Both the position numbers and the translations under genes were made by a program. The notes under the pieces are model-generated. The model was not told the DNA's origin. It saw only the letters and a list, made by a program, of their open reading frames with translations, and made no database searches. Shown here one piece after another: positions 23,176 to 37,274 of a stretch of 64,000 bases of DNA. The first letter of the stretch is position 1, and each line of letters starts with the position of its first letter. This stretch comes from Saccoglossus kowalevskii (Eukaryota; Hemichordata; Enteropneusta; Harrimaniidae): the NCBI RefSeq assembly GCF_000003605.2, contig NW_003150784.1, positions 44,817 through 108,816 on the forward strand. Reading direction: 5' to 3'.

Positions 23176-24293
23176 AAAATACTAGTAGTTTGTTGAATAC
23201 AGCGCCCTCAAGAGAAAAGCGAGAATATCAGTACAAACACTGCGTTACCGGAGAGACAGACATGACGATCCTCACTTGTTTGTCACTTAAATCTGTATTA
23301 GCTGGCATTGATTTCACGAAATTAATTTGGTATACTGCAATAATATTTTTTTCGAGCATTGGTAACATAATTCTCAATTTCATTTTGTAAGAAAATAATT
23401 GATAAAAACACTATATTTTCGACCAATAATAAAGAAAGATAAATGTATTATCGTTTACGTATAAACATATTGTATACACGTATTAGGAGTGTATTAGGAT
23501 ATCGTTTTGGTTCTATCTAAATGTTAATATAAATACGCAACTGCGTTTTATTCTGAGTCACTGTGAAAGCACATTTGTTTATGAAGGGAAATTCATGTGA
23601 CATGTCAATCTGCGCTCATAAAGTCGCTGTTTCGTCCATCGACGTTAGAGAGTCTAAGTGTGTGTTCTGACTAAGGAAATTGTCATTTTTACGGCCTGGG
23701 AGAGTGGGGTGAGCGGTAAAACAATTTCGGCAGTAAGGTAATCAGCTCCATTGGGCCGTTGGTCATCGGTTAGATCAATGGGCGATCGGTGGCTATAACA
23801 TTGTCCGCGTAAACCTCATGTATTTACCTCGCGAGTTATATTTCATCTCATATACATAAAATATTTTGTTAATTAGTAAGTGCAATAAGAAACAAATACA
23901 AATTCCTAAAGTATGTCTTCCATAGTTTCTTTCACGGGTAAAGCCTTATTTGTTGAGTAACCGTTTCTGATGGCTATGTTTAAAACATATAACCGTCATA
24001 TTAAATCAAGGAGTACATGATAAAAGTTGCCGACAAAGGTGTCAAATTGTGACGACAACCCGCCCTGGTATTCACTGCAGTCCGATCAGTAAAATGTATA
24101 CAAGCTGTTAACTTTCAAAATGTAAACATATGAAGCATCACACTCTGTGCCTTTAACATCAAACAACCATCATTTTATAATTATTATACATTTTTTTTAC
24201 AAGGAATTCGAAAAAAATGTCGCCCTTCAAGAATTCCGCTTTCCCGTTTTTCGATTCCTTGATGAGGCCCTTCGTCGTGGACCTTGAGCTTAA

Positions 24294-24418
24294 AGGGCGG
24301 TGGTCGTCGCGCCGCGCTCTGTTCGATATGGGACTCATAGCAACGTACACAACGCGTGTAAAATACATTGTTTATTTACACGAAATTCGAACACGTGCTG
24401 CGCGACGACCACTGCCCT
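24294..24418. mobile_element. TTAA-flanked MITE, copy 1
   Basis: A 125-bp element with inverted ends AGGGCGGTGGTCGTCGCGC and, at the right, GCGCGACGACCACTGCCCT. It is flanked on both sides by TTAA (24290-24293 and 24419-24422). TTAA target use is typical of piggyBac-type elements. The centre contains CGATATGGGACTCATAGC and AACGCGTGTAAAATACATTG, shared with the copy at 32554-32643. An open frame crosses it on each strand but has no domain. Confidence 0.8.
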
Positions 24419-26878
24419 TTAATAGTATTTTGTTCTGCATCATGCCTTAAAGTATAAAACCGGCGTGGCGATCAAATTGCTGGCTTCGCCATGTGAATTC
24501 GATCAAAATGGGCGTGGTTACAACGCAAATTGGAAGTTTCCGTTACTGCAAGTTTTGCGCCGAATCTAACACCACGCACTAGTACATAAATAAACAAGCA
24601 GATACCAACTCAGATGGAGACGCTGCTGTATTTTCCAGAATTTACCCGACATCAAACTTCTATCATTTTTTCCGACAAATGCGCTGTTATTCAAAGAACA
24701 CCGCAAAAGCTATGTGGATTAGTCTTGCGCCCTGGTCGTGTCTCACCGCAGATACCAATAGTTTAATAACACTCTTTCTCGGTGACATTATTGGTGGTAC
24801 TCGTGCGACGTACTACTCAGAGAGTTTTTTTCTTTTGTCCTGTAAAACTAATCCCAGTAGGTTCAGATCATTGCTCTCGATTGCCATCCACCAGGCCGTG
24901 GCAAAGTGCATTAAAACTCGCTATTCAATTCACACCCTGTTTAAAAAAATATCCAATACGCCACAAATAGTTCATTTATAGAAACTTTTTTATTCACATA
25001 TGTTACACTAATTTACTTCTTAGTGGAAGTGCTTGCGGTTGGAGAGTTCTCCGCTTTCATAACTGAGAAATAAAGGGGGTACTCTCTAGTTGCGTGCGTC
25101 ATTTCGGCGTTAACACTCGGCGTGCCAGGGTTCGTTGAAACAGGTCAACGTACAAACAGGCGTGAGCATTGACTTGAAATGTGAGACAATCCCAGAAAGG
25201 AACGTGTTGAGAACGTATCGATTGGTTGTGTGTGCTAGATTATCACGGAAACAGGTAGGATTCTGTCTAAGATTGAATAATAACTAATGTAAAACTAAAC
25301 TGGGTACTTGTGTATTAATTACATAGAAAATTTAAGGTTCTTTTGTGAACATTTTAGTACCAGAGGTTCGTATGATCGCTGCCTGCTAACCGGAGCCGGA
25401 CACTTTAATAACAATTATCAAACTTACTTTTTTCGGTAGACACGTTCGTACAGAAATCAATCATGTGCATTGGACAGCGGGTACACTACATAAACCTCAG
25501 TTTGTTGTCTGAGCATAAACCTACAAAGAGGGTCCAAACATCGTGACGAACGATATACTGTTTTCATAATCAGTAATTATCGAATTATTCATAAAATCAA
25601 ATATATGCGCATTAAATCAAATCTGATTGTCGAATACGTACATTAAAATCACGGCTCTGATAACCGTGAATGAAGAAATACCACCAATTTAATTTTGTCG
25701 GAAAACAACAACCCAATAGCAAAGATTCCCGGCGTTGTGAAACACTGGAAGAAACAGCATTTTATATTCCAGCATATGTTGGAGCATGCTTAGCCTCTGT
25801 CAACTGCAAACCGCGAAGTGTTTACCGTACACCCGTGATTACTCACAATATTGAGAACGCTGATCTGTGTCAAGGATGGGTCGTTCTCCACTTTCAGGAT
25901 CACTGGAGCTATAATCGATGTTTTATGGTCCGTAGTCTTTAAATGTAAATACAGAGTACTTGAAAACCGTTTCGATGACAGTTAAGTTGAAACGATTTTA
26001 TTTATTATTAGTTCCTGCAAGCATCCCGTGTTTTTCGTCGTCTTGATGATGGCCGTTGCTACGGAACATCGATGAAAGAAACTCGTCCAACTTCAATGGA
26101 CACAAAGCAGTATGTCAACACCGCTGTTTTTAAAAAAAAATAACCTGGTTTTAGTCTGACAGCAAATAAAATTAAAAAGCTGAACGCTGGGAATACAAGA
26201 ATGTGGGCGACTTTTAAATGGCCAGCCATGCAGCAATGTGTGCGCAGTCTTCTGTGACGTCATGGTGTAATTTTGAACCCCTCTGGATACGCGTTTTCTG
26301 GTGTTACGGCAAAGTCTTCCATCTGTCCAATCACCGCGTGCGGTTCATATGGAATACTTCCGTGGATCTGATCGGTCGATCCTCTTCGATGAACACTCAC
26401 ATCCAATTATTTTAGGAAGGGTGTTTGTCCAAGATTACGTGGCGATCAATAAATACCCCGTTAATGTGTGTAGGATTGATTACACTCTAATATCACCCAA
26501 TTATATAAAATGTAACGGAATATCCTAGTTGCCATAGTAACACATAACGAAATTATTTCCCGCATAACTTACACGCCGCACAGCTCGATACTTATGACAG
26601 AACTCTAAATTTGTACTAGTTGCATGGTTGCTACACGTGGATGTTGTCAGAATTAATTGGGCTTGGACCCAGTCATCTGATCATCCTCCACTGTCAATCA
26701 AATGCTCCCACAGACCGATTTATTCGATTTAATTCGATATTCCCTGAAGGGAAGTGAAGGGAAAAGAAGTTAAACTGTGTGGTCTTTCGCTGCACGATTC
26801 TAAGCGATGTCAGGTGTGGTTATGGACATGCATCGCTAGAGTATGCTCGCCAAGCTGACGCCGTCTTCAGGTCTCCCA

Positions 26879-26904
26879 GGGGTATGGTGGAACCACCATG
26901 CCCC
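26879..26904. other. Tight 12-bp-stem hairpin
   Basis: GGGGTATGGTGG, a two-base AA turn, then CCACCATGCCCC. The stem is complete apart from one T-G wobble. The loop is too short for a microRNA precursor. Role unknown. Confidence 0.5.
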
Positions 26905-27825
26905 GTGGTGCTCGATCATTACTAACTTCAGTAATTCACATCAGCGTGTCGAATAATTGTACTAAGATGTTTATTGACTGCATAAAAAGGATTTTCTAAT
27001 TGTTTCACAAACATTCAGCAGCCATCGGCGTCGACTTAAACATGAACCTGACTTGGGGCGTTTTTCTATATATTCCTCCGTTCACTGCCCTAATTTAATA
27101 TACCCTACTGATCTAATTCGTTCTTCATACGATCGATTTTAAATTGGTGCTTAAACATCGTATATAAACAGAATATTCTTCTCGGATGGTTCAATCTGAT
27201 TGTCACGGTGGAACGCAACACCATCATTCTATCGACGGATACGGTGATAAACTTGGCCCATTAAGGCTCTTATCCTCGGGGAATAGTGCTCGTTTGTGTG
27301 ATGTGATGTTATCGTCTCGTAGATATAATGGTGACAGGCAGTCTAAAAAGATAAGATGGATGAATGTTTCGTTGTAAGCGATCTCTGGATCGCGATTGTT
27401 ACCCTCTGATAACACCTGTTAGCAACAATATATCGATTTACAATCGCGAGATTTACTGAATTAGCGTATAATTCAATTTATATGTATCGCTGATGGATCT
27501 ACCAATTGAAGTAAGAACATCTCGCATAGCTACAACTGAGACGAGATTACAATTGATATGCAGTAGTGAGAGAGGATATCGATGGGGCAGCTTATGTGCA
27601 ATACAAGCTCAGAAGGGAAACACGAACTAGTCAAAGGTTTTACTATTCACAATTAAAATATTAGGGTATTCAAACATAATAATATTATTTTCCTCTGTAT
27701 AAGGTCTCAGCACGATATACCACCGGCTAATACAGAATATCAATACTACATCATAACACGGCAACCCTCTTTCACGGAACATTCTCGTTGTGTGGTGGTG
27801 TTTAATCAGAAAGTCTGTATTAAAC

Positions 27826-27847
27826 CTCAGACCACTAGTGGTCTGAG
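27826..27847. other. 22-bp perfect palindrome
   Basis: CTCAGACCACT followed by its reverse complement, with looser pairing outward to TTAAA on both sides. A related imperfect palindrome occurs near 17698-17725 (CTCAGACTAGTTTGAGATTA). It could be a minimal inverted-repeat footprint. Confidence 0.5.
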
Positions 27848-30640
27848 ATTAAACCAAGGTTGACATGAGATACGCATACAATCATCGATTATCTGTTAGG
27901 TCAAGTGAACTTTCAAGTTACTTCATATTTTTAGAGCACATATTTTTAGAAAGATAGTATATGCGATATCCATCATGTATATACTTATCGCGCGTGGTAT
28001 TTAGCATGCACGCTCTCATCCCAGCAAAGTTCTGCATCCTTCAACTTGATAGTGAAGAACGATGATGTGACGTAATATTAACAGATAGTTTTAATTAGCT
28101 ATTCATAAAACCTCATAAATTCAAAGTTTAGCGGTATAGAGCTATTATACAAGGCTGTATCACATATGTTAACACGTGCTTTTTCAATTGGGAGGCATTT
28201 TGAAACGTTAGTGCTGTTGGGCTGATCACATTATATTATGTCGATCAGGCGTGGAGCATGGTTAAAACGTTTAGTTGAGTTCAATTCATTTGGTTTAGAC
28301 TCAGTATTCCCGTGAGTAGTAAGCAGTCACATAACATGTACACCAGAAAAGATATTCTGTAAGCAAGTATATGTACTTATGGTCTGATAAAGTTTGCAAC
28401 GAGCGGTTTATTAGTTGACATGAACGACTGGACGAAAATGTTACGTAAGAAGCATCGCACACTTACAAAGTTTAATATGAACAAATATTCGAATAAAAAA
28501 TGAGATCAGAGAATGAGGCACATATGACGTATTCTTTAATATCGTTTATAGTAATATTCAATACAATTATGAACGTTTTATGAATATTATAATTTCACGT
28601 TATGCTAATTTCCTTCACGTGGAAAACATACTTGTTTTCAGATATGCTTTCTCTATTATGATAATTAAAACCGGAAGTACTTGTAAAACTGGTGTGAGAT
28701 GCAAACAAGATGAGAAGTTCTAAATTTCACTACCAGTCTGACAAAGGTTGAAGTAATTCTGATTTCGATAACGCTAATGAACGCGATCTCGTGCAGCTCG
28801 TGTTTGTTTGCTCGTAGACTGGTACCTCTTCTCTCGAAATTCACACCGCTAGTAATGACTGTGAAACTCACCGTGAGGAGCGCAGGGAACGGAGGGTCGT
28901 GAACTCTTCAATTTCTGTCTCAATTTGTTCTCAATTTGAGGCGCACTTGGAAACTCGAGGCAGATTTGAAAAAAAAAATCCTAAAATAAAAATGACATAA
29001 ATTGTTCAACAAAATTACACATTCGACAGAGTTTTTCTACTCCCTCTTTCTGGATCCGTCAATGTGCTTTTTTTTGAAGAGTTTGCACGTGTGATGCCAT
29101 AACATTATTTGTTGCTCTAGCCACCTCCTCCCCATCAAGTTCTTCATCCCGAAAACCTCAAGGGGTCCATTTGTGTAACAATACGTCTAGAAATGCGAAA
29201 ATCACACCTACTTACGAAGGGAAATGCGAGCTATGTTTATAAGGCGAATCACGGGCCGAGGGGGGTCAACAAAGCAATTATACAAACCCCTTCTGAAAAC
29301 CACTGGCCATTAGCCTGAGACTGACGTGAAGTGAACCACGAAATACTACTTATAGCCCAGAGTCCTATCACAAGTGGATGTGCTACTATCGTACGTGGTA
29401 GATCGATGAAAACACGTTTAGTTATAAATTAGATAAACGTTATCGTATAACCGTCAAAAGAATAGTTCTTTTTTTAAATCTGAAGATACCCATATGCTCG
29501 CTATTTTTGATTGAGTACATATACACTTTGCAGCCGCCGCTTTCTCCCTGAGAGACACTCAGCCTATTACTACGTATTGTATGAAATACAAGCCTAAGGG
29601 GCAAACCATTATTTCGAGAGGGCTTCGAATTATAACAACCAATCCAGGGGGAAACCGATAAAAATAACAAGCAGAATGAAAAGAGACGCATAATCTGTAT
29701 GCAAACCCCTCCGAGAAAAAGAAATGTCACTTTACGAAGTGCGGGAACGTGAATGGGCGGCCTATCCATCCCCTAGCATCATTCACTGCATTTCTCTGCG
29801 ACTTTGATATATCAAGTTGCAAAGTTAAACTTTTCTTCCACGGCAATTTAAAACTTAATTGTTTGCCCATCTCACTTCTGTCAATACCGAGGACTTGATT
29901 TTGAGTAGGCCAGTCTTAATCTCAGACCCAATAAATGTGTTGTCATTCAGTTGCCCTGACGTCTTTGTCAATGACACTTAATCGTCTTGGTGAGCATACC
30001 CAAAAATGTGGGCATAATATTTATACACGAATTCTCCATCGGTTGATCATCCACGGAGTATCGCCGGTTTCACTGATACCGCTAGTCTCATGGAGCCCTG
30101 CTTCGAAAATCTATCAAGACGAGTTACATTCGCCAGTACAAGAGAAAGCGCAACTTGAACTAGCGCCCTCGGCGGCTGAAATAACTCAACCGTGACATTG
30201 AAATTTGTTGTTGAAAAACTCGAACATGCTAACATTTCTGGAAAAGCATGTAATTCTACTAAAATATAATATCATCGTCTTGTGTAAAGTATATTAGCAC
30301 AATGGAAATTCGCAAAATTATATTCCAGTTTGTTTAAAGAGGTCTGAGCAGAATCCCTTATTCTATGATATATAATGAAACATTACCCCAATGGAAACTT
30401 ACCCAATTTACTGCCAGTCTAGATCTGTTCATGCACAGTCGATTAAAACGAAAACAAAATTTCGCAGATGTGAAAGTCTTAAAACTGCCCAACATTGACC
30501 ATTGTTTTTCCTTGGTACGATCGATATCTCATGTCTTACTTACATCAGCGAAAATCAATGCAATTCAAGTTCGGCAATTGAATAGTGATACCGTTAGTAT
30601 TTATTATTAAAGAGGGCAATTTCGTAAGATGTAATTTAAG

Positions 30641-30699
<59 letters not shown>

Positions 30700-30700
30700 A
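30641..30700. repeat. (TAAA)15 microsatellite
   Basis: Fifteen uninterrupted TAAA units. Such runs often mark the tail of a retroposed element, but no element is seen to its left. Confidence 0.97.
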
Positions 30701-32553
30701 AAACGTAAATTCGTAGATATGGGCAAGGTGTAAAATGTAATCAGCTATTTTATTCGTCTGTGTAATCATTTGTACAAAGATCTTATTTTTTGTAAGCGTA
30801 TACTAAACATTTTCCACATTAAATGTCGCAATTTGTGCGCAATCTCCAATTTTGATTCTTAAACACGAATTATCTAATATATTATAGAAATATAAAATGT
30901 AATTAGGCATTTGCTTTATCTGTAAAGTGTAAAAATCTATTTTTTACTGTAAAAGGAACTTTCATTTTATTTCCTGTAAAAACGTAAAATACCTTCAAAG
31001 TTTTTTATTTCCTGTAAGCTGTACCAGCTATCCCCCTTGCCCCCCCCCGATTAAATGAGCCAAAACTAAACAGCCTGCAAATGACACACACACTGACTAA
31101 ACGAAATTCAGAAACGTTCTATCCGAGAGTCATCGCAGTATATGTGATATGGTTATGTAAGAAGTCGCACTAGTCACGTGACCACCCGGTGTTCACTGCA
31201 GATAAACACGCGCCACCAGTTTGACAACAGATCCTTGTTGATACAATCGTACGGGCTGTGCCTTTGATAAGTTACAGTAAATCACCAAACAAAACAATAA
31301 GTTGCACGCTGCTCAAATTAAATCGAGCTGAGTCGCCACATAACAGTTTACTGTTAATTAGTATGTGCCAACTTTCCCACACAACTTGACAATTGTCTTG
31401 ATATATAACACTAAGACGTTACATTCCAATCGTATTGTCTATTTAAGTAGTTGAGATGCAATGTTATTCACGTCTACGCAAATCAACATTTACATCGATT
31501 TGAGAATAATGGTCCATTGCAATGAACGTTTTCGGAACCATAAGGGGTGGACCAATAAAAAATATGGGAGGACGATAACAGAAAAACTGTGCAAAATATT
31601 TGTTTCCCTTTAATACCTAGTTTTGTGCTATTTTTTCATGATGAATATTTTTTGCACACTGAATTTTTCCTAAAATTTATGCGCGCTGACTTCATTTTCT
31701 GTTTTTGGGTCGTGTAGGATAGTTTTCCATAATTTTTATCCTGTGCATTTTTTTTTGTTTTCAATACTGCCATCGCCTGCAGATTTTCTAATGGTCAACT
31801 CCTAAAAACTTCACCATGCTCATAAAAAATGTTGTTTTATGGTGAAGTCTAGAAAAAGGAGTTAGTTGTTTGGTTAGCTGTGACTTCTGCCCTGCAGTGA
31901 TTGATTTCTCGTATCGACTCGTCGTATACTAGAGTCACCAGTCTATTATGCAGACAAATTAACTCAAGCGGTATTCGTAATTACCAAAACTAATTGTATT
32001 TTGGCTTATTTGCATATCTGACGACCTGTGACGTGGTAATGAGACAAATCAAGAGATGAAACGGGCTTATGTCATTAGGGAGCACCCACAACCACTATTT
32101 GTAAAATCCTCCCCAATGCTAGCACCTTTCTAGCGTCTTGTGTTACTCCATTCATTCACCAGCAGTGGCATTTGGTGTCCCAGACTTCGCATCTCTGCAA
32201 CCAAGTACACCTCACAGGTATTTCTGGACGAAGCATTTTAGTAACATTACGTCATTAAATCGAGTGGGCACTCACTGAAATGATGTCGTAGGTTGTATTT
32301 ACGATGTTCTCATATATTTTATTGTCACGTGATCGTAGTCCAGATATATTGCGGTTGTGGGTTCAAGTAGAATTCCAGGTATAAAATTCAAGACTTTCCG
32401 TTCGTCGCACGACTATGTTAAAAACGTTCGCAGGCAATAAAAGTTGATGTGTACTGAGAGGAAATATCTACTACATTCCGAGTGTAGTCTTCTCTGCAAC
32501 GGTCTGCTTAGCTCATGATGGACATTCTAAGGTTTGACGGACCTTTACTTTAA
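30701..32553. other. No gene recognised
   Basis: AT-rich at the left, more CpG at 31080-31260. No exon, RNA gene or repeat was identified. Confidence 0.5.
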
Positions 32554-32643
32554 AGGGCGTCGTGCCGCGTCCGGTTCGATATGGGACTCATAGCGATGTA
32601 TACAACGCGTGTAAAATACATTGTTTGCGGCGACCACCGCGCT
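32554..32643. mobile_element. TTAA-flanked MITE, copy 2
   Basis: A 90-bp relative of the element at 24294. It has TTAA on both sides (32550-32553 and 32644-32647), the left end AGGGCGTCGTGCCGCG, and the shared centre GATATGGGACTCATAGC and AACGCGTGTAAAATACATTG. It is shorter because part of the right half is missing. Confidence 0.75.
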
Positions 32644-32647
32644 TTAA

Positions 32648-35600
32648 GAATCCTTTTCGAATTTCGGTTTGTAACCAGGGAGACAGTCTAGTGAGTTTAG
32701 CATTACAACTTTATTACTGCTGAAACTATCGGGGGTTTTGATGTGGCAAATTACAAAAACATAACAAACAAAAAAAAAACAAATAGTGAGACCAAAAGTT
32801 AGCCGACAAATAAAGTTTCCATTGGATATTTTGCTAAAGGGAGATAATAAAATAGCTAATGTATTAGTCAGTTTCAGATTCGTTGTATTATGTTTGAAAG
32901 ATGACGTCATTGCTACTATTTCGGACAACTTCTACGGAATTAATTAATACATCGGGTACTAATGTTCGTGACGTGGCCAGCCTTATTACAACTTGAATGG
33001 TCAATGTGATATGAATTTTACGACGTGGCATTGAATTTATGTACAATTTTATGATATTTTAATGTATAAAATGAAGTTGTCAACATTTGTATAATGCCAT
33101 TTCTCGGCGGAATCAAGTTGCAACAGACGCGATCGGTGGACGCCGGGGAAGCCCATGGGGGTTGGTTCGCCCACTACTTATAATCTACTCTGATCAGATT
33201 GTTCTTTTTGTGTGTGTGGATGTCAGATTTCCACTCCCTCATCATAGTATTGAAAAGATACCAATAAATCAGTGTTTATTAATATATATATTTGATTTGT
33301 ATGTCCCACCCCGTTATTCGACGGCGACAGTATTTCGGCTGCCGGAAAAGGGGGTTACGTCTTACTCGTAAATGCAGCATGTCGGTAAATCAAATCAATG
33401 TCCACGGCACTCTGTGCTGCAAATTATTGGCATTATAGATGGAGGGACGTTGTACGCTGTAAGTTGCAATGTACTGTTAGACTACCGTGCTGTTTACTCG
33501 TATTACAAAACTGCACGGCGGCTGTGCTGACATGAAATCTCCAAGTATGCCGTGAGTACAGTAACCGGATACGTCGTTATTGTTGATTCTCACTGTTGCC
33601 GCTATCAATAATTATCCCCATGTTGGGCGTACTTCGCTCTAACTCAAAATAATCGCTTTTTATTGTAAACATCATTATATTTTTACACGTCATACTTTCT
33701 CTGAATCGTGATTGGTCAATTAAAAATTGTGTTTATGAATATATAATTACGTCGGCGGACTCGACCATTTTACTATAATACCACCAGGAAGTGAGGGGAA
33801 TTGTTGGTAGGTGTTTAAAGACACAGATTAATTGAGCGTAGGTAGTTGATGAAGTTCGGTCACAGAGTTTGTATTGGTATGAATTATATTGATACGGCGG
33901 CTGCTCGGTGTTAAGTAAGTGCTTTAACGTCTAGTCAATTAGTTGAATTCTTGCGTGTAATGTATGCTTCTATTGAGCGCAACTATATGAGAAATGTGAC
34001 GTGAAGCTGGCCGGCTTCTTTACTGAACTGTACGGAAAATAAGCCCAAAAACTGCCAGTTGATTATATGTTACCGACTACTACCAAAAACTTACAATACA
34101 TGTACATTTCTATGTCGTCGTGTCCATTTCCGATTTTGGGTCTTCTGCGCCAAAAATCTCCCAGTCAGATTTGTTAATAGACTTATTTATTCACTGAATT
34201 TGTTGTAATGGTCACATACGCCGCAGCTGGGCCGAGGAAGTTTGTTTGCCAGCGGCACTAATTTCTACATAGCTCGTTAACCGTCATCGATAGGGAGACA
34301 ACTGACATGACTTTCCGCTGGACACTGTGACATTTCATCAGTTCTTGTCATTTAGCTGCGAACGAAGATACCGAGTTGCGCGTACAGGATTCAGTGTTTG
34401 GTCATTTATAGACGGTACGCATCTCTGTTCACTGGGCATTGAACGCGTTCGTGATAGAAATAGATACTTATAAATCAGCCACTGTTTAGCACGTACTTTT
34501 CTTCTTCGTTTTATAGCGCCGTAATCTTGGTCGTGAAAAAGGAAGACAGTAGCTACTGGACCATTGATGTTCCAAGTTCATTGATGAGATCCTTCGAACT
34601 TCAGATTGGATTTTCGATATTGGTGTGTGAGATATAATCCGATAAAAATATATCAAGTTCGTTGTTTGCATCTGGTTGTTGGCTGAGAGGCGTGTTTACC
34701 GTTGTATCCAAGACAAGTCGAATACAAGAAGAGTGGAGATGACAGCGAGGGCCATTACGCAGGCTCTAATGGTAGGTGCACGCTGCATACGTCATCCCTT
34801 CCCCCCTCCACAGCAATCAGTGAAATATGGCATCGCGTTCCATCATCACCTCTTTCAATTTCCTCTCCAACCGTCAATATTGCTGTGGCGAACATACTTT
34901 CTCGTGAAACTGTCTGGCCACCTGGGTGCCCCCACATTGTCACCGCACAAAAGCTCGCCGATGAAATATCGGCAATTGAGCTCGTAATGAAAATAAACAG
35001 GAACATACGCTCCGTCAGATTTATAAGGCAGTACGATTTATTGTGAGACGTCTGTCATGCTATAGTGGTTCGTTGATCTGTTCAACCGTTAAGGGCTTCA
35101 CCGTTTGATTTATCCCCCAAAGGGACACGAAGTTCACTCTTACAGTCGCTCTATTCTGCAAGTGTAAACACTTTCTTTGCCCAGTAGCCAGCTTAATAGT
35201 AATTTCTCATTTCTGAATCACGTAATTTCTTGAGTACCCTAGCCCCGATTTAAGTATTTAACAGTCGTATATCAAATACAGGGGTCTTAACCGCTGATAA
35301 GAATATTTGAAAAAATAAAGGGCCAGGATGTCGAGAATTTAGTAGAATGGTCGTGAAATTATCATGCTATCAGCTTTGACGTTATACTAGCACTACATCT
35401 TCTCTGCACCAGTAACATACCAGTATCACATGCACTAGCATTTCATAATCGATTCCCATATTTACGCCGTAATTATTTTTAAACAGGGTATTTTAATTGG
35501 TACAACATGTTTATAAATATACAAATTCGTATTACCACTATATATATATAATACCGGCTCCCTGCTATCCGTGTCCGAGTTTTATACTGATATAACTCTT

Positions 35601-36020
35601 GTAGGTTGTTTTCAGCTTAAATTAATCAAATTTCAATTAAGCTTGATAAATATTTTCTTGAAGAATTTTCTTAAAGAAAATTCCAGGAAAGTCTCCAGCT
35701 TCAAGCCTGGCGGAAAGATTATCAAATTCTTGACCCCGACATTGAACTTTTGTGGCCTGCTTTTGCAATTAAGTGTGGTCACTGTGGGAAAAGTACAACA
35801 TAGGCGGATATAATGAAAAGGATCTTGGCATCAGCATTGGAATTCTGACGTGCTCCTGAGAGTATTATAAAACTACATCAGAGAATTCGATTTTGTAAAG
35901 TCGGCTTATTTTCTGAAGCCATGATGTACGCCAACGTGAGTCTATTTTCACGGGACATGGACTTCACGGTGGAATTGGTAAACTACTGATGCATTTCTTT
36001 TTGCTTGACCATTACGGCTC
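32648..36020. other. Non-coding stretch, CpG-rich in parts
   Basis: Overlapping open frames at 34676-35046 have no recognisable domain. A donor-like TTAAGTAAGTGC near 33913 follows a GCGGCTGCTCGG patch and could close a non-coding first exon, but support is thin. Nothing else is seen. Confidence 0.45.
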
Positions 36021-36297
36021 TTAAGCAGTGATCGCGTCACGCATGCGCGAGATATGGGTCTCATATCAACAAAGATGGAGATTTTGACTGTTGCGCACAC
36101 CAACGGGTACAAACTGTGAGGTTACCGAGCTTTAATTTGATTTTTTTGTGTGTGATTGGGAGGTATCGAAGGAGTCGCCGGCGGTAATTAGTGCAAGTGG
36201 CACTCAGGACAAAACTTGTACTTGGAATTTCATTTAAAGGCGCACTGGGTTGTGAGGAAATCATGCACATGCACGGCTCGACGACTACCGCCCTTTA
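36021..36297. mobile_element. TTAA-type MITE, longer diverged copy 3
   Basis: Starts at TTAA followed by a diverged form of the family end and AGATATGGGTCTCATATCAA, matching the GATATGGGACTCATAGCAA block of copy 1. It ends CGACGACTACCGCCCTTTA, matching the family right end. About 277 bp, so it is roughly twice as long as copy 1 and may hold an insertion. Confidence 0.5.
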
Positions 36298-37270
36298 CAG
36301 AAAATGCAATCGAAAAACAAAATAAAAAAATATTATTTCATCTCATTACCTTACTATGTTATCTTATTACTAGCACACGTACAAGCGCAAACCCGTAAAG
36401 CCTGTCGTCATGACGTCATTTTCGTCGACATTCGTGGCTATTGTAGATGATTTCAATTTGGTAGTCCAGTATATTATTTCTAGGTATTACACTAGTATTG
36501 AATAATTAAAGGAAACAATAATAAATAAAATATATCAATATACATCTGGCAGCACAAAATGTGAGCACGTGTTGTCATGGTGATGTTATGAATTCGCAGT
36601 TTTTATTATTATAAATGAAGGTCAAGCGCGGTTTTTATCTTATTAGAAGCGTATCTCCAAATTGAGGCGCGTTCAATCCAACTATTATGATAATGTCCTG
36701 ACCGGCTCGTAGTACTTTATAAAAAAAAAACTCCATATTCCGTTGTTGTTCAGCCTCGTTCGTTTGTATAATCACTAGAACAGTTGTTAAACTGACTATC
36801 CACCAATCTGCGGTTTTGCTTAAATTTGAAATACCGCGAAATTTAAAGCTGGGCCTATGCGTAATGAACCAACTTCGAAAGTAATCGAGTGAACTGTCGT
36901 CTGCTTCGGAAACCCCAAAATGGTGCATTGAATCTGGACGTCACCAGTGTTTCCAGTCTTTACGTTGATCCGACTGTGATTACAGAAGGGTATTATGTTC
37001 TATCAATGATCTTGATATGAACAGTTCTCACATTTTATCATATGACGCGGTATTGGATTTTGGCCCTCCAGTAAAATAAACTTTTCTCCCGGGGACTCTA
37101 TTAAGACCCTATCTTATCCAATTTGATCGTTCTCGTTAATTGGAAACTGTAGCGCTGTCGGTACATACTGAAGTAAAACACACACATTTACTTGCATTCA
37201 AAATTCTTGAAATGGGACTGGTGTTGTACTTACCACATAACTATGACAACAATAGTTGCTTGCTGCATTG
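36298..37270. other. No gene recognised
   Basis: Non-coding DNA with no repeat or exon that I can support. Confidence 0.5.
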
Positions 37271-37274
37271 GGTG

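Larger units (their letters stand above)
16331..24289. other. Long non-coding stretch, relatively CpG-rich
   Basis: No exon was recognised on either strand; short open frames show no domain. Contents are a G-rich tract (about 16813-16840, runs of GGGG and GGTGG), an inverted forkhead-like pair at 17930-17946, a TA microsatellite near 22387-22403, a GTGGCCC/GGGCCAC inverted pair at about 22159-22199, and a tRNA-like block at 23090-23175. Confidence 0.55.
24423..30640. other. Long non-coding stretch, no gene recognised
   Basis: Several 60-110 codon open frames occur but none shows a recognisable domain, a consistent exon structure or a repeat. Two hairpins are listed separately (26879-26904, 27826-27847). 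Nothing else is supported. Confidence 0.5.

Noticed and set aside
34676-35046. Two overlapping + strand frames and one - strand frame of 83-114 codons
   Set aside because: Three frames open at once in GC-richer DNA suggests chance; no domain was recognised.
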